Assembly (NCBI RefSeq): GCF_041468085.1
Contig: NZ_CP121017.1
Location: forward strand, 971,501-1,035,500
DNA: 64,000 bases
Origin: Tistrella mobilis
GTDB taxonomy: Bacteria; Pseudomonadota; Alphaproteobacteria; Tistrellales; Tistrellaceae
Direction: 5' to 3'
Shown here: positions 8,545-17,646 of the stretch, in pieces
Numbering within the stretch: position 1 is the first letter of the stretch
Layout of the letters: each line of letters starts with the position of its first letter
Notes under the pieces: generated by a model
What the model was told of the DNA's origin: nothing
Database searches by the model: none
Seen by the model: only the letters and a program-made list of their open reading frames with translations
Translations under genes and position numbers: made by a program

Positions 8545-9791
8545 CAGGCGGTCTCCTCCGCATCGGTATCGGGGCCTGTATGGGCGTCGGCGAGAAGTTC
8601 GGCAAAGGCGCGGGCCAGCGCATCGGGCGGGTCGGCGTCGAAATGCTGGCGGTGCAGCCGGGCGAAGACCTCGGCCGGGCCGATCTCGTCGAGGGCGGGC
8701 GGCAGGCTGGCGCCGTCGGCGAGGCTGCCGCCGCTGCCGCGGCTGAGCGCACGCACCCGGGCGAGGCGCACCGGCACATCACCCAGCGCCTCGGCCACCC
8801 GGCGGCGGAGATCGGGGACCGGGGTGTCGATCGCGACCACGACCTCCAGATAGGGGCGGAGATCGGGGCTCTCGGGCAGGTCGACCTCAAGGCCGGCGAC
8901 CGCCGCGAGGGCGGCCTCGGGGTCGAGCGCGCCGGTCTCGGGCACGCGCAGGAAGGCGACCGGGCGGGGCACCGGGATCAGCCGATGGGCTGCGGGACCC
9001 TGGCCGTCGGTCTCGACCAGCACCACCGAATGGCGATAGCTGCGCTCCGCCATCGACATCGGAAAGGGGGCGCCGGCATAGCGCAGCGGCATGGCGGCTT
9101 TCAGCCCCTGGGCGCGATGCAGATGGCCGAGGGCGATATAGGCATAGCCCTTGGGGAAGAGGTCGGGCGACAGCGCCTCCTCGCCGCCGATCATCACCGG
9201 GCGCTCGCTTTCGGCCGAGACGTCGCCGCCGGTGACATGGAGATGGCCGGTTGCGATCACCGGCAGATCGGGGAAGCGATCGCGGGCGGCGCTGAGGGCT
9301 TCGGCATAGATGTCGGCAAGCGCCGAGGCGCCGCCGCCATCGACCGGCAGATCCCCCGGGCGGGGATAGGCGATGGCGGCGACCACGGCAGCGGTGCGGC
9401 CGGTGGCATCGGTGAGCGGCACCAGCGTGCGGGCGGGATCGGGGCGGCCGTCACTGCGGGGCAGGGCGCCGAAGATCGAGATCCGCGACCGGTCGAGCAG
9501 CGGGGCCGGCAGTTCAAGACGGCTGGGGCCGTCGTGATTGCCGCCCACGATCACGATATCGAGCCCGGGCCGGCGGGCCAGCGCCGTGTTCAGGAAGCGG
9601 TAAAGCCGCTGCTGGGCGGCGACCGGCGGGTTGACCGTGTCGTAGACATCCCCCGCCACGATCAGCGCATCGACCGCCTCGTCATCCAGCGTGTCGAGCA
9701 GCCAGGCGAGAAAACGGTCGTGCTCGGCGCCGCGGTCGAAACCGTGCAGCTCCTGGCCCAGATGCCAGTCGGCGGTGTGAAGGATGCGCAT
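8544..9791 (-). CDS. sbcD: Exonuclease SbcD (Mre11-like nuclease)
   Basis: This is the metallophosphoesterase nuclease subunit that pairs with SbcC. The ordered metal-binding motifs are present: HTADWHLG at residues 5-12, GDVYD, GGNHDGPS and ATGHLHVTGG/LGHLHRAQ. The start at 9791 (MRILHTADWHLGQEL) is the conserved one; the frame is open upstream but that part is not protein-like. The product has 415 residues, typical for the family, with the C-terminal capping domain ending in an acidic tail. The gene order sbcD-sbcC with TGATG coupling is standard. Confidence 0.96.
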   Translation of the reverse strand: MRILHTADWHLGQELHGFDRGAEHDRFLAWLLDTLDDEAVDALIVAGDVYDTVNPPVAAQQRLYRFLNTALARRPGLDIVIVGGNHDGPSRLELPAPLLDRSRISIFGALPRSDGRPDPARTLVPLTDATGRTAAVVAAIAYPRPGDLPVDGGGASALADIYAEALSAARDRFPDLPVIATGHLHVTGGDVSAESERPVMIGGEEALSPDLFPKGYAYIALGHLHRAQGLKAAMPLRYAGAPFPMSMAERSYRHSVVLVETDGQGPAAHRLIPVPRPVAFLRVPETGALDPEAALAAVAGLEVDLPESPDLRPYLEVVVAIDTPVPDLRRRVAEALGDVPVRLARVRALSRGSGGSLADGASLPPALDEIGPAEVFARLHRQHFDADPPDALARAFAELLADAHTGPDTDAEETA

Positions 9792-9909
9792 GCCCGCTCC
9801 GGTCCGCTCCGGTCTGCGCCGGGGCCGTTTCGCCCGCGGCGGGAAGTGGAAGAGCGGACGATACACGCGACGGACGGGGAAGCGGAAGAGGCTGCGGCCC
9901 GGATCGGGA

Positions 9910-10503
9910 TCAGCCGGGGCGTCGCATCAGCCGCCAGACCAGGAAGGCGGTGACCTCGACCGCCAGCACGGCGGCGGCGAACCACATCATCACCTGGGTG
10001 GTGTCCATCCGGCTTTCGGCCAGCACGTCGCCCAGCACAACCAGCGGCGTGTTCCAGAGCGCGGTGCCGACGATGGTGGCTGCCAGATAGGGACGGAAGG
10101 GCAGGCGCATCACGCCCGCCGGCAGGCCGATGAAGATCCGGACCGTGGGGATGGTCTGCGCGATCAGCGTCACCAGGAAGGGGCGGCTGCCATAGGCGTC
10201 GCGCATCCGGTCATAGAGCTGGGGGGTGAGCAGGATGTAGCGGCCATGGCGGGCAACGAAGCGCTCGGTGCGCTCCGACAGCACCCGGCCGACCCAGTAC
10301 CAGCCAATGGCCCCCACCACCGATCCGATCGTGGCCGCCACGACGGTCGCGACGATGCCGCCTTCCATCTGATCACCCAGCGCCCCGAAGGCGGCGAGCA
10401 TCACATAGGAGGGGATGATCGGCACGTATTTCTCGGCGAAGGCCAGAAAGGCCACCCCCGCGAGACCGGCGGACATCAGCAGATCGATGATGGATTGCGG
10501 CAT
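9910..10503 (-). CDS. DedA/VTT-family inner-membrane protein
   Basis: The 197-residue protein has the DedA layout: a re-entrant N-terminal segment with a conserved acidic residue (FAEKYVPIIPSYVML), a glycine-rich helix (TIGSVVGAIGWYWVGR), the basic F-x-x-R-x-x-P-x-x-R region as RPFLVTLIAQTIPTVRIFIGLPAGVMRLPF, and a C-terminal helix. DedA proteins are proposed lipid scramblases or proton-dependent transporters that influence membrane homeostasis and polymyxin resistance. The substrate here cannot be read from sequence. It lies 118 bases downstream of sbcD on the same strand order and is probably independent. Confidence 0.85.
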   Translation of the reverse strand: MPQSIIDLLMSAGLAGVAFLAFAEKYVPIIPSYVMLAAFGALGDQMEGGIVATVVAATIGSVVGAIGWYWVGRVLSERTERFVARHGRYILLTPQLYDRMRDAYGSRPFLVTLIAQTIPTVRIFIGLPAGVMRLPFRPYLAATIVGTALWNTPLVVLGDVLAESRMDTTQVMMWFAAAVLAVEVTAFLVWRLMRRPG

Positions 10504-10604
10504 GGATTGAGGGCGCGCGGCCCCTCCGGACGGTGGTTCACCGCCTGTTCATATCATGCCCTGCGGTCGGAGGGCAGTGACCAGATCGCGGCGGTGACGG
10601 GGGA

Positions 10605-11501
10605 TCAAAGCTGCACGGGCAGGCCCTTCAGGAACATGGCGTCCTTCTTGGGCGCCGTCCCGAACAGCCGTGTGTATTCCCGGCTGAACTGCGAAGGACT
10701 TTCATAGCCGACGCGGAAGGCGGCGCTGGTGACGCTGGCAGATTCCGCCACCATCAGGCGCCGCGCTTCCAGAAGCCGCAGCTGCTTGTGATATTGCAGC
10801 GGTGTCATCGAGGTCAGCGTCTTGAAGTGCTGATGGAAGGACGACACACCCATGCGGGCGGCATGTGCCAGCTCCTCGATGCTGAGTGGCTGCCCGACAT
10901 TCCCGCGCATCAGATGGATCGCTTCCGCGATGCGCTGGGTGTGGCTGCCGGCGCGCGCGATCTTGCAGATCTCGCCGCCATTCGGGCCCGACAGAAGCCG
11001 GTAATACAATTCCCTGACGGTGGCGGGGTAGAGAACGGGAACCGCATCGGGCGTCTCGAACAGCTGTACCAGCCGGATAAGGCAATCCTGAACCGGGTCC
11101 GACAGTTCCTCGACGAAGACGCCGAGCCGTTCTTCCGCCGGCCGTGGAGGCGAGAGCATCTGATCGAGGACCTCGCGCAGCAGGGCGATGTCGAATTCGA
11201 TGGTCATGCCGAGGAAGGGCTCCGCCTTCGTGGCCTGCGTCACGCTGCCGAACCCCGGCAGGCCGATGCTGATGATCAGTGCGGTTCCGGCCGAATAGTC
11301 GAAGCTCCGATCTTCAAGTTCGATGCGCTTGGCGCCCTGAACGACCACGCAGAGCGACGGCTTGTAAGCCTTGCGGAAGGGCATGCGCTCTTTCGTGCTG
11401 CACATGAGGATGACGTCCTGAACCGCTGTCCGCGAGACCGCGTCGGGGCCGCCGTGGCCGGCCACATAGCGCGCCACCACCTCCCTCAATTCCTGCCGCA
11501 T
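10605..11501 (-). CDS. AraC-family regulator (AraC_N type)
   Basis: The 298-residue protein has an N-terminal AraC_N-type ligand domain (residues about 20-175, including KPSLCVVVQGAKRIEL and a GTALIISIGLPGFGSV strand region) and a C-terminal double helix-turn-helix (about 195-295; IEELAHAARMGVSSFHQHFKTLTSMTPLQY, then ASVTSAAFRVGYESPSQFSREYTRLFG). Relatives often sit beside and activate aldehyde/alcohol oxidoreductase genes. It is transcribed divergently from iorA-like 11741, with about 240 bp of shared control region, so it probably regulates that operon in response to an aldehyde or aromatic substrate. The effector is unknown. Confidence 0.85.
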   Translation of the reverse strand: MRQELREVVARYVAGHGGPDAVSRTAVQDVILMCSTKERMPFRKAYKPSLCVVVQGAKRIELEDRSFDYSAGTALIISIGLPGFGSVTQATKAEPFLGMTIEFDIALLREVLDQMLSPPRPAEERLGVFVEELSDPVQDCLIRLVQLFETPDAVPVLYPATVRELYYRLLSGPNGGEICKIARAGSHTQRIAEAIHLMRGNVGQPLSIEELAHAARMGVSSFHQHFKTLTSMTPLQYHKQLRLLEARRLMVAESASVTSAAFRVGYESPSQFSREYTRLFGTAPKKDAMFLKGLPVQL

Positions 11502-11740
11502 CGTGATGCTCCCGCCGGTGTCGATACGGGAAAAGCCTAGGCACGAATTCCGCGTCGCACCAGCACCTTGGAGAATCAGGCAAGTTTTTTGCGCGTTCCG
11601 GCATGAAGGGCCGGGCCTTCGTTTTCATCTTCCAGAGATGCAACAGGCTGGAGGTCGATGATGACGGGCAGAGATGTCGGATGTGCACCGCAGATCAGGG
11701 TCAGCCTGGCCCTGGCGGGAACCGGTCGTGGAGGCGCCGG

Positions 11741-12205
11741 ATGGTCGCGCTGAAGGTGAACGGCCGCCGGGTCGAGGTCGCGGCACCGGATCACAAGCCG
11801 CTGCTCTGGGTGCTGCGCGAGGATCTGGGGGTGCTTGGCCCCAAATACGGCTGCGGCGTGGGGGAGTGTGGCGCCTGTCGGGTCCTGGTCGATGGCGAGG
11901 CGATACGGTCCTGCATGCATCCGATCGGCAGCCTCGGCGGCGCGTCGGTGGTGACCGTCGAAGGGCTCGCGGATCCGGACGGCAGGCTGTCGGCGGTCCA
12001 GCAGGCATGGATCGACGAGCAGGTCCCCCAATGCGGGTACTGCCAGCCGGGCTTCATCATCGCCGCAACGGAACTTCTGGCCCGGACCCCAGCGCCCACC
12101 GATGCCGAGATCGACGAGGCGATCACCAACATCTGTCGCTGTGGCACCTATCCGCGCATCCGCCGCGCGATCCACCGTGCCGCCTCCATGATGACCCGGA
12201 CGTAA
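11741..12205 (+). CDS. Molybdenum hydroxylase 2Fe-2S subunit (IorA/CoxS-like)
   Basis: The 154-residue protein is the small iron-sulfur subunit of a xanthine-oxidase-family hydroxylase. The plant-type 2Fe-2S cluster is bound by Cys38, Cys43, Cys46 and Cys58 (YGCGVGECGAC...SC). The second cluster is bound by Cys98, Cys101, Cys132 and Cys134 (CGYCQPG and ICRCGTY). The ATG at 11741 has a GTGGAGG ribosome-binding sequence; upstream in-frame starts give a non-conserved extension. It is followed after 9 bases by the large subunit. It lacks its own export signal, as usual, and would ride with the Tat-signal-bearing large subunit. Confidence 0.9.
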   Translation: MVALKVNGRRVEVAAPDHKPLLWVLREDLGVLGPKYGCGVGECGACRVLVDGEAIRSCMHPIGSLGGASVVTVEGLADPDGRLSAVQQAWIDEQVPQCGYCQPGFIIAATELLARTPAPTDAEIDEAITNICRCGTYPRIRRAIHRAASMMTRT

Positions 12206-12214
12206 GGTGTTCCC

Positions 12215-14533
12215 ATGCCCCGTCTTCTGTCCCGACGCACTTTCCTGTGGACCGGCGCCGCGCTGGGCGGCACGGCGCTGGTCGCCGCGGTCGGTGGTGC
12301 CGGCTATCTTGCGACCATCGATGTGGACGGGCGCATAAGCTCCGTCGACGGCGACGGTGCCGCACTCAACGCCTTCCTGACCATCCATGGCGACGGCCGC
12401 GTGGTCGTCCAGGTCCCGAAGACCGAGATGGGGCAGGGCATCCATACCGGGCTCGCCATGGTCGTGGCGGAAGAGCTGGACATTCCCTTTGACGATCGCA
12501 TCCGGGTGAAGTTCCCGGTCGAGCCGCTGCCGGCCTATTCCAACTGGTTCAATATTCTGCGCGTGCGTCCGGAAGAGGCGAGCGGGCCGGTGGTCTGGGT
12601 CGGGCGGCGCGTGCTCGGCCTGGCGGGCTTCATCGCGACCGGCGCTTCGGCGTCGACCATGGCGCTGTGGCATCCCATGCGGGTCGCGGGCGCGTCGGCG
12701 CGTCACATGCTGCTCGCGGCGGGCGCGGCGCGGCTCGGCGTGCCCGTCGATCAGCTTTCGACCGGCGACGGCAATGTCCGGCACGACGGGTCCGGCCGCA
12801 GCCTGTCCTATGGCGACCTTGCGCGCGACGCCGCCTTCATGCCGCCGCCCGACGATCCGCCGCTGAAGCCGGCGGCCGAATGGCGGGTGATGGGCAGGTA
12901 CCAGCCCCGGGTGGACGTGCCGGCCAAGGTCAGAGGCGAGCCCGTCTTCGGCATCGATGTCGTCCGTCCTGGGATGCTGCATGCCACGATCCGCCACGCT
13001 CCCGTGTTCGGGGCAGGTGTCGCACGCGTCATCAACGCCGCCGAGGTGCGTCGCGAACCCGGGGTTGTGGATGTCGTGGTCATCGACGGCAAGAGTGTCG
13101 CGGTGGTCGGTGATCAGTGGTGGCAGGCCGAGAGTGCCGCCCGACGCCTGGAGATCGCGTGGACGCCGATCGAGGCGGATCACGTGTCCGACAGCACGCT
13201 GTCCGCAGCGCTCAAGGCCGGGCTGCGCAGCGAGACCCCCTATGAACACGTCGACATGGGAGATGTGGATGCGGCCATCGCAGCCGACCCGGCACGCCTG
13301 GTCGAGGCCACCTGTGACGTTCCTTTCGTGACCCATGCCTGCATGGAGCCGATGAATGCCACGGTGATCATCCGGCCGGACGGGTCGGCGGAAGCCTGGG
13401 TGCCGTCGCAATCGCCCATGAGCGTGCGGAACGGGATACGCAGCGGCGCCGGCCGCGCCGGCGTCAGCGTCGCCGACATCACCTGCAACATCACGATGAA
13501 CGGCGGCGGATTCGGGCGCCGCAGCGACCAGGATGTGGTCGCGCAGGCCGCGTATCTTGCGGCACGCCATCGCGGACGGCCGGTCAAACTGGTCTGGCCG
13601 CGTGAAGAGGATATCGGTCGCGGCCTGTTCCGCAGCCATGCGGCGGCACGGCTGCGCGCGGTGCTGGGCCCGGACGGCCTGCCCGTCGCCTGGGATGCGC
13701 TGGTCGCGACGCAGTCGGTCATACATTCGGTCGCCAGCCGGAACCTGCCGTTCACGCCGGGTCCCGACGGCGACCGCCTGGCGATCGAAGGGCTGGAGAC
13801 GCCCTATTACGCCATCCCCAACCGGCGTGTTCGCAGCCAAAACGTCCCCAGCCATGTGCCGATCGGTCTGTGGCGATCGAACGGGTTTTCCTTCAACACC
13901 TTCTTCACCGAGAGCTTCATCGACGACTGCGCGCTGACGGCGGGGATCGATCCGCTGGACTATCGCCGGGCACTTCTGCGCGACAGTCCGCGTCACCTGC
14001 GCGTCCTGGAGCACGTGGCCGGGATGGCCGGATGGGGCAGCTCCATGGCAACGGGCCGCGGGCGCGGCATCGCCATCGAGGAATGCTATCGAAGCGTGGT
14101 GGCGCAGGTGGCTGAGGTCACGGTCGCCGGGGATGGTGAGATCACCGTGGACCGGGTGTTCTGCGCGATCGATGCGGGGCTGGTGATCAATCCCGACGGG
14201 GTGAAGGCCCAGATGGAGGGCGGCATCGTCTTCGGTGTCACCTCCGCGCTGAACAGCAGGATCACGCTGGAGAACGGTGCGGTGGTGCAGTCGAACTTCC
14301 ACGACTTTCCCATGCAGCGCCTGCACAACGCCCCCGACATCACGGTCGACATCATGGGCAGCGACCTGCCACCGGGAGGTGCGGGGGAACCCGGCGTCGT
14401 TCCCGTGGCGGCGGCGATTGCAAATGCGGTTCATGCCGCGACCGGCCGGCGTCTGCGCTCCCTGCCGCTGGCCACCACCGAGACCGTGGGTGACGGGCGC
14501 ACACGGACCGTCCTGCGCCCGGCAGCGACCTGA
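12215..14533 (+). CDS. Molybdopterin-binding large subunit (isoquinoline 1-oxidoreductase IorB-like)
   Basis: The 772-residue subunit begins with a Tat signal (SRRTFLW at residues 6-12 followed by a hydrophobic core), so the assembled hydroxylase should act in the periplasm. Tandem aldehyde-oxidase/xanthine-dehydrogenase cofactor domains follow, with the IorB-type GGGFGRRSDQD loop near residue 430 and the catalytic Glu725 in GGAGEPG. Family members hydroxylate N-heterocycles or oxidise aldehydes with water as oxygen source. There is no FAD subunit, as expected for the Ior type, and no cytochrome c subunit nearby, so the electron acceptor is unknown. The exact substrate cannot be told from sequence. 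Confidence 0.87.
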   Translation: MPRLLSRRTFLWTGAALGGTALVAAVGGAGYLATIDVDGRISSVDGDGAALNAFLTIHGDGRVVVQVPKTEMGQGIHTGLAMVVAEELDIPFDDRIRVKFPVEPLPAYSNWFNILRVRPEEASGPVVWVGRRVLGLAGFIATGASASTMALWHPMRVAGASARHMLLAAGAARLGVPVDQLSTGDGNVRHDGSGRSLSYGDLARDAAFMPPPDDPPLKPAAEWRVMGRYQPRVDVPAKVRGEPVFGIDVVRPGMLHATIRHAPVFGAGVARVINAAEVRREPGVVDVVVIDGKSVAVVGDQWWQAESAARRLEIAWTPIEADHVSDSTLSAALKAGLRSETPYEHVDMGDVDAAIAADPARLVEATCDVPFVTHACMEPMNATVIIRPDGSAEAWVPSQSPMSVRNGIRSGAGRAGVSVADITCNITMNGGGFGRRSDQDVVAQAAYLAARHRGRPVKLVWPREEDIGRGLFRSHAAARLRAVLGPDGLPVAWDALVATQSVIHSVASRNLPFTPGPDGDRLAIEGLETPYYAIPNRRVRSQNVPSHVPIGLWRSNGFSFNTFFTESFIDDCALTAGIDPLDYRRALLRDSPRHLRVLEHVAGMAGWGSSMATGRGRGIAIEECYRSVVAQVAEVTVAGDGEITVDRVFCAIDAGLVINPDGVKAQMEGGIVFGVTSALNSRITLENGAVVQSNFHDFPMQRLHNAPDITVDIMGSDLPPGGAGEPGVVPVAAAIANAVHAATGRRLRSLPLATTETVGDGRTRTVLRPAAT

Positions 14534-14591
14534 TCCGATCACGCCAGACGCATTGGTCTTCGGACCCTTATCCATGAAACGGAGCACATCC

Positions 14592-15170
14592 ATGCTCTTC
14601 GACCAAGCCCGTTTTTTTCGCGCCTGGCTGGCGAACCCGTTGCGCGTGGCGGCGCTGACACCCTCGGGTCCCCCACTGGCGCGGCTGATCACCAGCGAAA
14701 TCGGGGTCTCTCAGGCCCCGATCCTCGAACTCGGTCCCGGGACCGGCGTCTTCACCCAGGCCCTGATCGATCGCGGGATCGATGAGCGGGATCTGATCCT
14801 GGTCGAATTCGACGAGACGTTCGTGACGCTCCTGAAGAAGCGGTTTCCACGGGCAAACATCGTCCATGCCAGCGCGGCGCGGCTTTCAGGGCTGAGGCTG
14901 TTTTCCGGTGTGAAAGCGGGGGCCGTCGTCAGCGGTCTCGGTCTGCTGTCGATGTCGACCCGTACCGTGTTCGCAATTCTCGCCGGCGCATTCGCCGGTC
15001 TTGGTCCGTCAGGCGCGTTCTATCAGTTCACCTACGGCCCGCGATGCCCGATCGAGCGGCCGATCCTCGATCGTCTCGGCCTCGAGTCGCAACGTCTCGG
15101 CGGCACGCTGTGCAATCTTCCTCCGGCCGCCGTCTATCGTGTCGTCCGCCGCGATCCTTTGTCGGTCTGA
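14592..15170 (+). CDS. Class I SAM methyltransferase, PmtA-like
   Basis: The 192-residue product has the SAM-binding motif I ILELGPGTGVFTQAL near residue 42 and an acidic motif II (ILVEFDETF). The N-terminal FFRAWLANPLRVAALTPSGPPLARL and the later TYGPRCPI-type region resemble bacterial phospholipid N-methyltransferase (PmtA) or rRNA-adenine-methylase-like proteins. I chose the ATG at 14592 because GGAG lies seven bases upstream; ATG 14574 is the alternative. It sits 58 bases behind the molybdenum hydroxylase and 50 bases before the SDR, so it may be co-transcribed, but a role in that pathway is not evident. Confidence 0.7.
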   Translation: MLFDQARFFRAWLANPLRVAALTPSGPPLARLITSEIGVSQAPILELGPGTGVFTQALIDRGIDERDLILVEFDETFVTLLKKRFPRANIVHASAARLSGLRLFSGVKAGAVVSGLGLLSMSTRTVFAILAGAFAGLGPSGAFYQFTYGPRCPIERPILDRLGLESQRLGGTLCNLPPAAVYRVVRRDPLSV

Positions 15171-15220
15171 AGAACAGGCCATGGCCGTGACGCGGCAAGA
15201 CTCTCAGGAATTGTACCCAC

Positions 15221-16135
15221 ATGACTATGCGCAGCATGAACGACATCCCGTTCCAGGGCGGACGCACGGCGGTCATCACCGGCACCGGTGGCCTCGGCTA
15301 TGAAGCGGCTCGCGCGCTTTGCCGCGCCGGGGCGCAGGTGATCCTGGCCGGACGCAATGCGGCAAAGGGGGTCGACGCCGTCGGACGGATCCGTGCCGCC
15401 ATGCCGGGCGTCCGCATCACCTTCGAGCATCTCGATCTCGCCAGCCTCGATTCGGTCGCCGATTTCTGTGCCCGGTTGGATGCGACATGGGGAACGCTCG
15501 ATCTGCTTATCAACAATGCCGGTGTGATGGTCCCGCCCAGACGACAGCAGACGGCGGATGGCTTCGAGCTGCAATGGGGGGTCAACTATCTCGGTCATTT
15601 CGCCCTCACGGCCCATCTTCTGCCATTGCTCAGGACCGGCAGAAATCCCCGCGTGGTCAGCCTGTCGAGCATCGCCGCCCGCAACGGCACGATCGATTTC
15701 GACGATCTGAATGCGGCGCGCAGCTACAGACCAATGCCGGCCTACAGTCAGTCGAAGCTCGCATGCCTGATGTTCGCGCTTGAACTGCAGCGGCGCAGTG
15801 AGGCTGCCGGCTGGGGCATCACGAGCATGGCCGCTCATCCGGGTGTCTCCCGCACCGGTCTGCTGCACAACGGACCCGGCCGCCGGAGCCTGTCCGGCAT
15901 GGCGAGGACGTATCTGTGGTTCCTGTTTCAGTCCGCAGAACGGGGGGCCTTGCCCATGCTCTACGCGGCGACCTCACCCGAGGCGACAGGTGGCGGCTAC
16001 TACGGCCCCGACCGGATGAGCGAACTCCGCGGCTTCCCGGCCCCTGCCCGAATTCCGCCGCAGGCGGAGGATCGCGAGGCAGCGGCACGATTGTGGGAGG
16101 TTTCGCAGGTCCTGGCGCGGGTCCGGTTCGCCTAG
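15221..16135 (+). CDS. Short-chain dehydrogenase/reductase
   Basis: The 304-residue protein is a classical/extended SDR. It has a TGTGGLGYEAAR dinucleotide loop near residues 20-31, LINNAGVMVP, a VSLSSIAARNG strand supplying the catalytic Ser, and the active-site Tyr175-x-x-x-Lys179 (YSQSKLA). It resembles the retinol-dehydrogenase/WW-oxidoreductase-like branch, which accepts alcohols and aldehydes of lipophilic compounds. The start could be any of the close Met codons (15221, 15233 or 15239). Placed after the Ior-like genes, it may handle an alcohol or aldehyde partner of their substrate; this is inference. Confidence 0.83.
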   Translation: MTMRSMNDIPFQGGRTAVITGTGGLGYEAARALCRAGAQVILAGRNAAKGVDAVGRIRAAMPGVRITFEHLDLASLDSVADFCARLDATWGTLDLLINNAGVMVPPRRQQTADGFELQWGVNYLGHFALTAHLLPLLRTGRNPRVVSLSSIAARNGTIDFDDLNAARSYRPMPAYSQSKLACLMFALELQRRSEAAGWGITSMAAHPGVSRTGLLHNGPGRRSLSGMARTYLWFLFQSAERGALPMLYAATSPEATGGGYYGPDRMSELRGFPAPARIPPQAEDREAAARLWEVSQVLARVRFA

Positions 16136-16142
16136 GAAGGCA

Positions 16143-16163
16143 GCCGGCATGGTGCATGCCGGC
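16143..16163 (+). terminator. Hairpin after the SDR gene
   Basis: GCCGGCATG (16143-16151) pairs perfectly with CATGCCGGC (16155-16163) around a three-base loop, starting eight bases after the SDR stop. It has no T-tract, so it may act as an mRNA 3' end or weak terminator. Confidence 0.45.
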
Positions 16164-16303
16164 GGGCCTCCATGGCCAGGCCGGATCAAAGCGGGTGGAC
16201 TTTTGCTCTGAATAAGCATTACCTGTGCGGGACAGGATGGTCCGGCGCCCGTGCGGGGTCTGCGGGGCCGTTGCGGAGAGCCCGTTGCGGAGAGAGTTTG
16301 CTC

Positions 16304-17536
16304 ATGACCAGGATCCAGCTTTCCCGCGCCGTGCTGGCGGCGCTTGGTGTCGTGGCCGGGATGGCGGCGGCGGGGGCGCCCGTGCGGGCTGCCGATTCGG
16401 GCCGGGCGGGGCCGATCCGGGTGGGCGAGGTCAACAGCTATTCGGCGCTGCCGGCCTTCACCGAGCCTTATCGCAAGGGCTGGCAGCTGGCGCTGGAAGA
16501 GGTGAATGCGGCCGGCGGGGTGCTGGGGCGGCCGCTGGAATTCGTCTCACGCGATGATGCCGGCAAGCCGGCCGATGCGCTGAATGCGGTGAACGAGCTG
16601 GTGACGCGGGAAGAGGTGGCGCTGGTCGCCGGAACCTTCTTTTCGCATGTGGGCCTTGCGGTTGCCGATTACGCTGCGCGGCGCGACGTGTTCTTCCTGG
16701 CGGCGGAGCCGCTGACCGATGCGCTGGTCTGGTCGAAGGGCAATGACGTCACCTTCCGCCTGAGGCCAAGCAACCACATGCAGGCGGCGATGCTGGCCGA
16801 AGAGGCGGCGAAGCTGCCGGCGAAGCGCTGGGCGACCATCGCGCCCAATTACGAATACGGCCAGTCGGCCGTGGCCGAGTTCCGCAAGCTGCTGTCGGAA
16901 AAGCGGCCCGACATCGAATGGGTGGCGGAGCAGTGGCCGCCGCAGGGCAAGATCGATGCGGGCCCGGTGGTGCAGGCGATCGCGGCGGCCGGGCCCGAGG
17001 CGATCCTGAACGTGACCTTCGGCCCCGATCTGGTGAAGCTGGTCCGCGAGGGCACGACCCGCGGCCTGTTCAAGGACCGGTCGGTGGTCAGCTTCCTGAC
17101 CGGCGAGCCGGAATATCTGGACCCGCTGGGCGCCGAGGCGCCGGAAGGCTGGATCGTCACCGGCTACCCCTGGTATGCGATCGATACGCCCGAGCACAAG
17201 GCGTTCCTGGAGGCCTATCAGGCGCGCTGGAACGATCATCCGCGGCTGGGATCGATCGTCGGCTATGTGACGGTGAAGTCGATCGCGGCGATCATCGCGA
17301 AGGCGAAGTCGACCGACACCGCGGCGCTGGTCGAGGCGGCGAAGGGGGTGGCGGTGGACACGCCCTTCGGCCCCATCACCTATCGCGCCGCCGATCATCA
17401 GTCGACGCTGGGCGCCTTCGTCGGCCGCACGGCGGTGGTCGACGGCAAGGGGCGGATGGTCGATGCGGTCTATCGCGACGGCGCCCGCTACCTGCCGGCA
17501 GAGGCCGAGGCGGCGAAGCTCCGGCCGGGCGGCTGA
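16304..17536 (+). CDS. ABC transporter substrate-binding protein, LivK family
   Basis: This 410-residue periplasmic binding protein has a Sec signal peptide (hydrophobic residues about 7-25, cleavage near PVRAADS) and a Peripla_BP_6 fold (IRVGEVNSYSALPAF, then GWQLALEEVNAAGGVLGRPLEFVSRDDAGKPADALNAV). It is the substrate receptor for the permease and ATPase genes that follow. ATG 16304 was chosen because it starts the signal peptide and has a GGAGAGAG ribosome-binding sequence. The family binds branched-chain amino acids, amides, urea or aromatic acids; the ligand cannot be told here. The downstream thiolase hints at an acyl or aromatic compound, weakly. Confidence 0.88.
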   Translation: MTRIQLSRAVLAALGVVAGMAAAGAPVRAADSGRAGPIRVGEVNSYSALPAFTEPYRKGWQLALEEVNAAGGVLGRPLEFVSRDDAGKPADALNAVNELVTREEVALVAGTFFSHVGLAVADYAARRDVFFLAAEPLTDALVWSKGNDVTFRLRPSNHMQAAMLAEEAAKLPAKRWATIAPNYEYGQSAVAEFRKLLSEKRPDIEWVAEQWPPQGKIDAGPVVQAIAAAGPEAILNVTFGPDLVKLVREGTTRGLFKDRSVVSFLTGEPEYLDPLGAEAPEGWIVTGYPWYAIDTPEHKAFLEAYQARWNDHPRLGSIVGYVTVKSIAAIIAKAKSTDTAALVEAAKGVAVDTPFGPITYRAADHQSTLGAFVGRTAVVDGKGRMVDAVYRDGARYLPAEAEAAKLRPGG

Positions 17537-17646
17537 GCCGGTCTCTGCCACCCTCGCACATGCGCGGGCATCCGGTGTAGAGTGGTGCACCCGATCGCCC
17601 GCAGACCCTGTCTGCCGCCCGGCCCCAGCTTTAGCGGATCTTCTGC

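Noticed and set aside
4741-8853. 1370-codon open frame on the plus strand
   Set aside because: It is antisense to sbcC; its Gly/Arg-rich composition is a by-product of high GC at third positions, and the sbcC motifs are unambiguous.
11576-14692. 1038-codon minus-strand frame
   Set aside because: Antisense to the IorAB-like genes, whose cofactor motifs are complete; the antisense product is His/Arg/Asp-rich without any domain.
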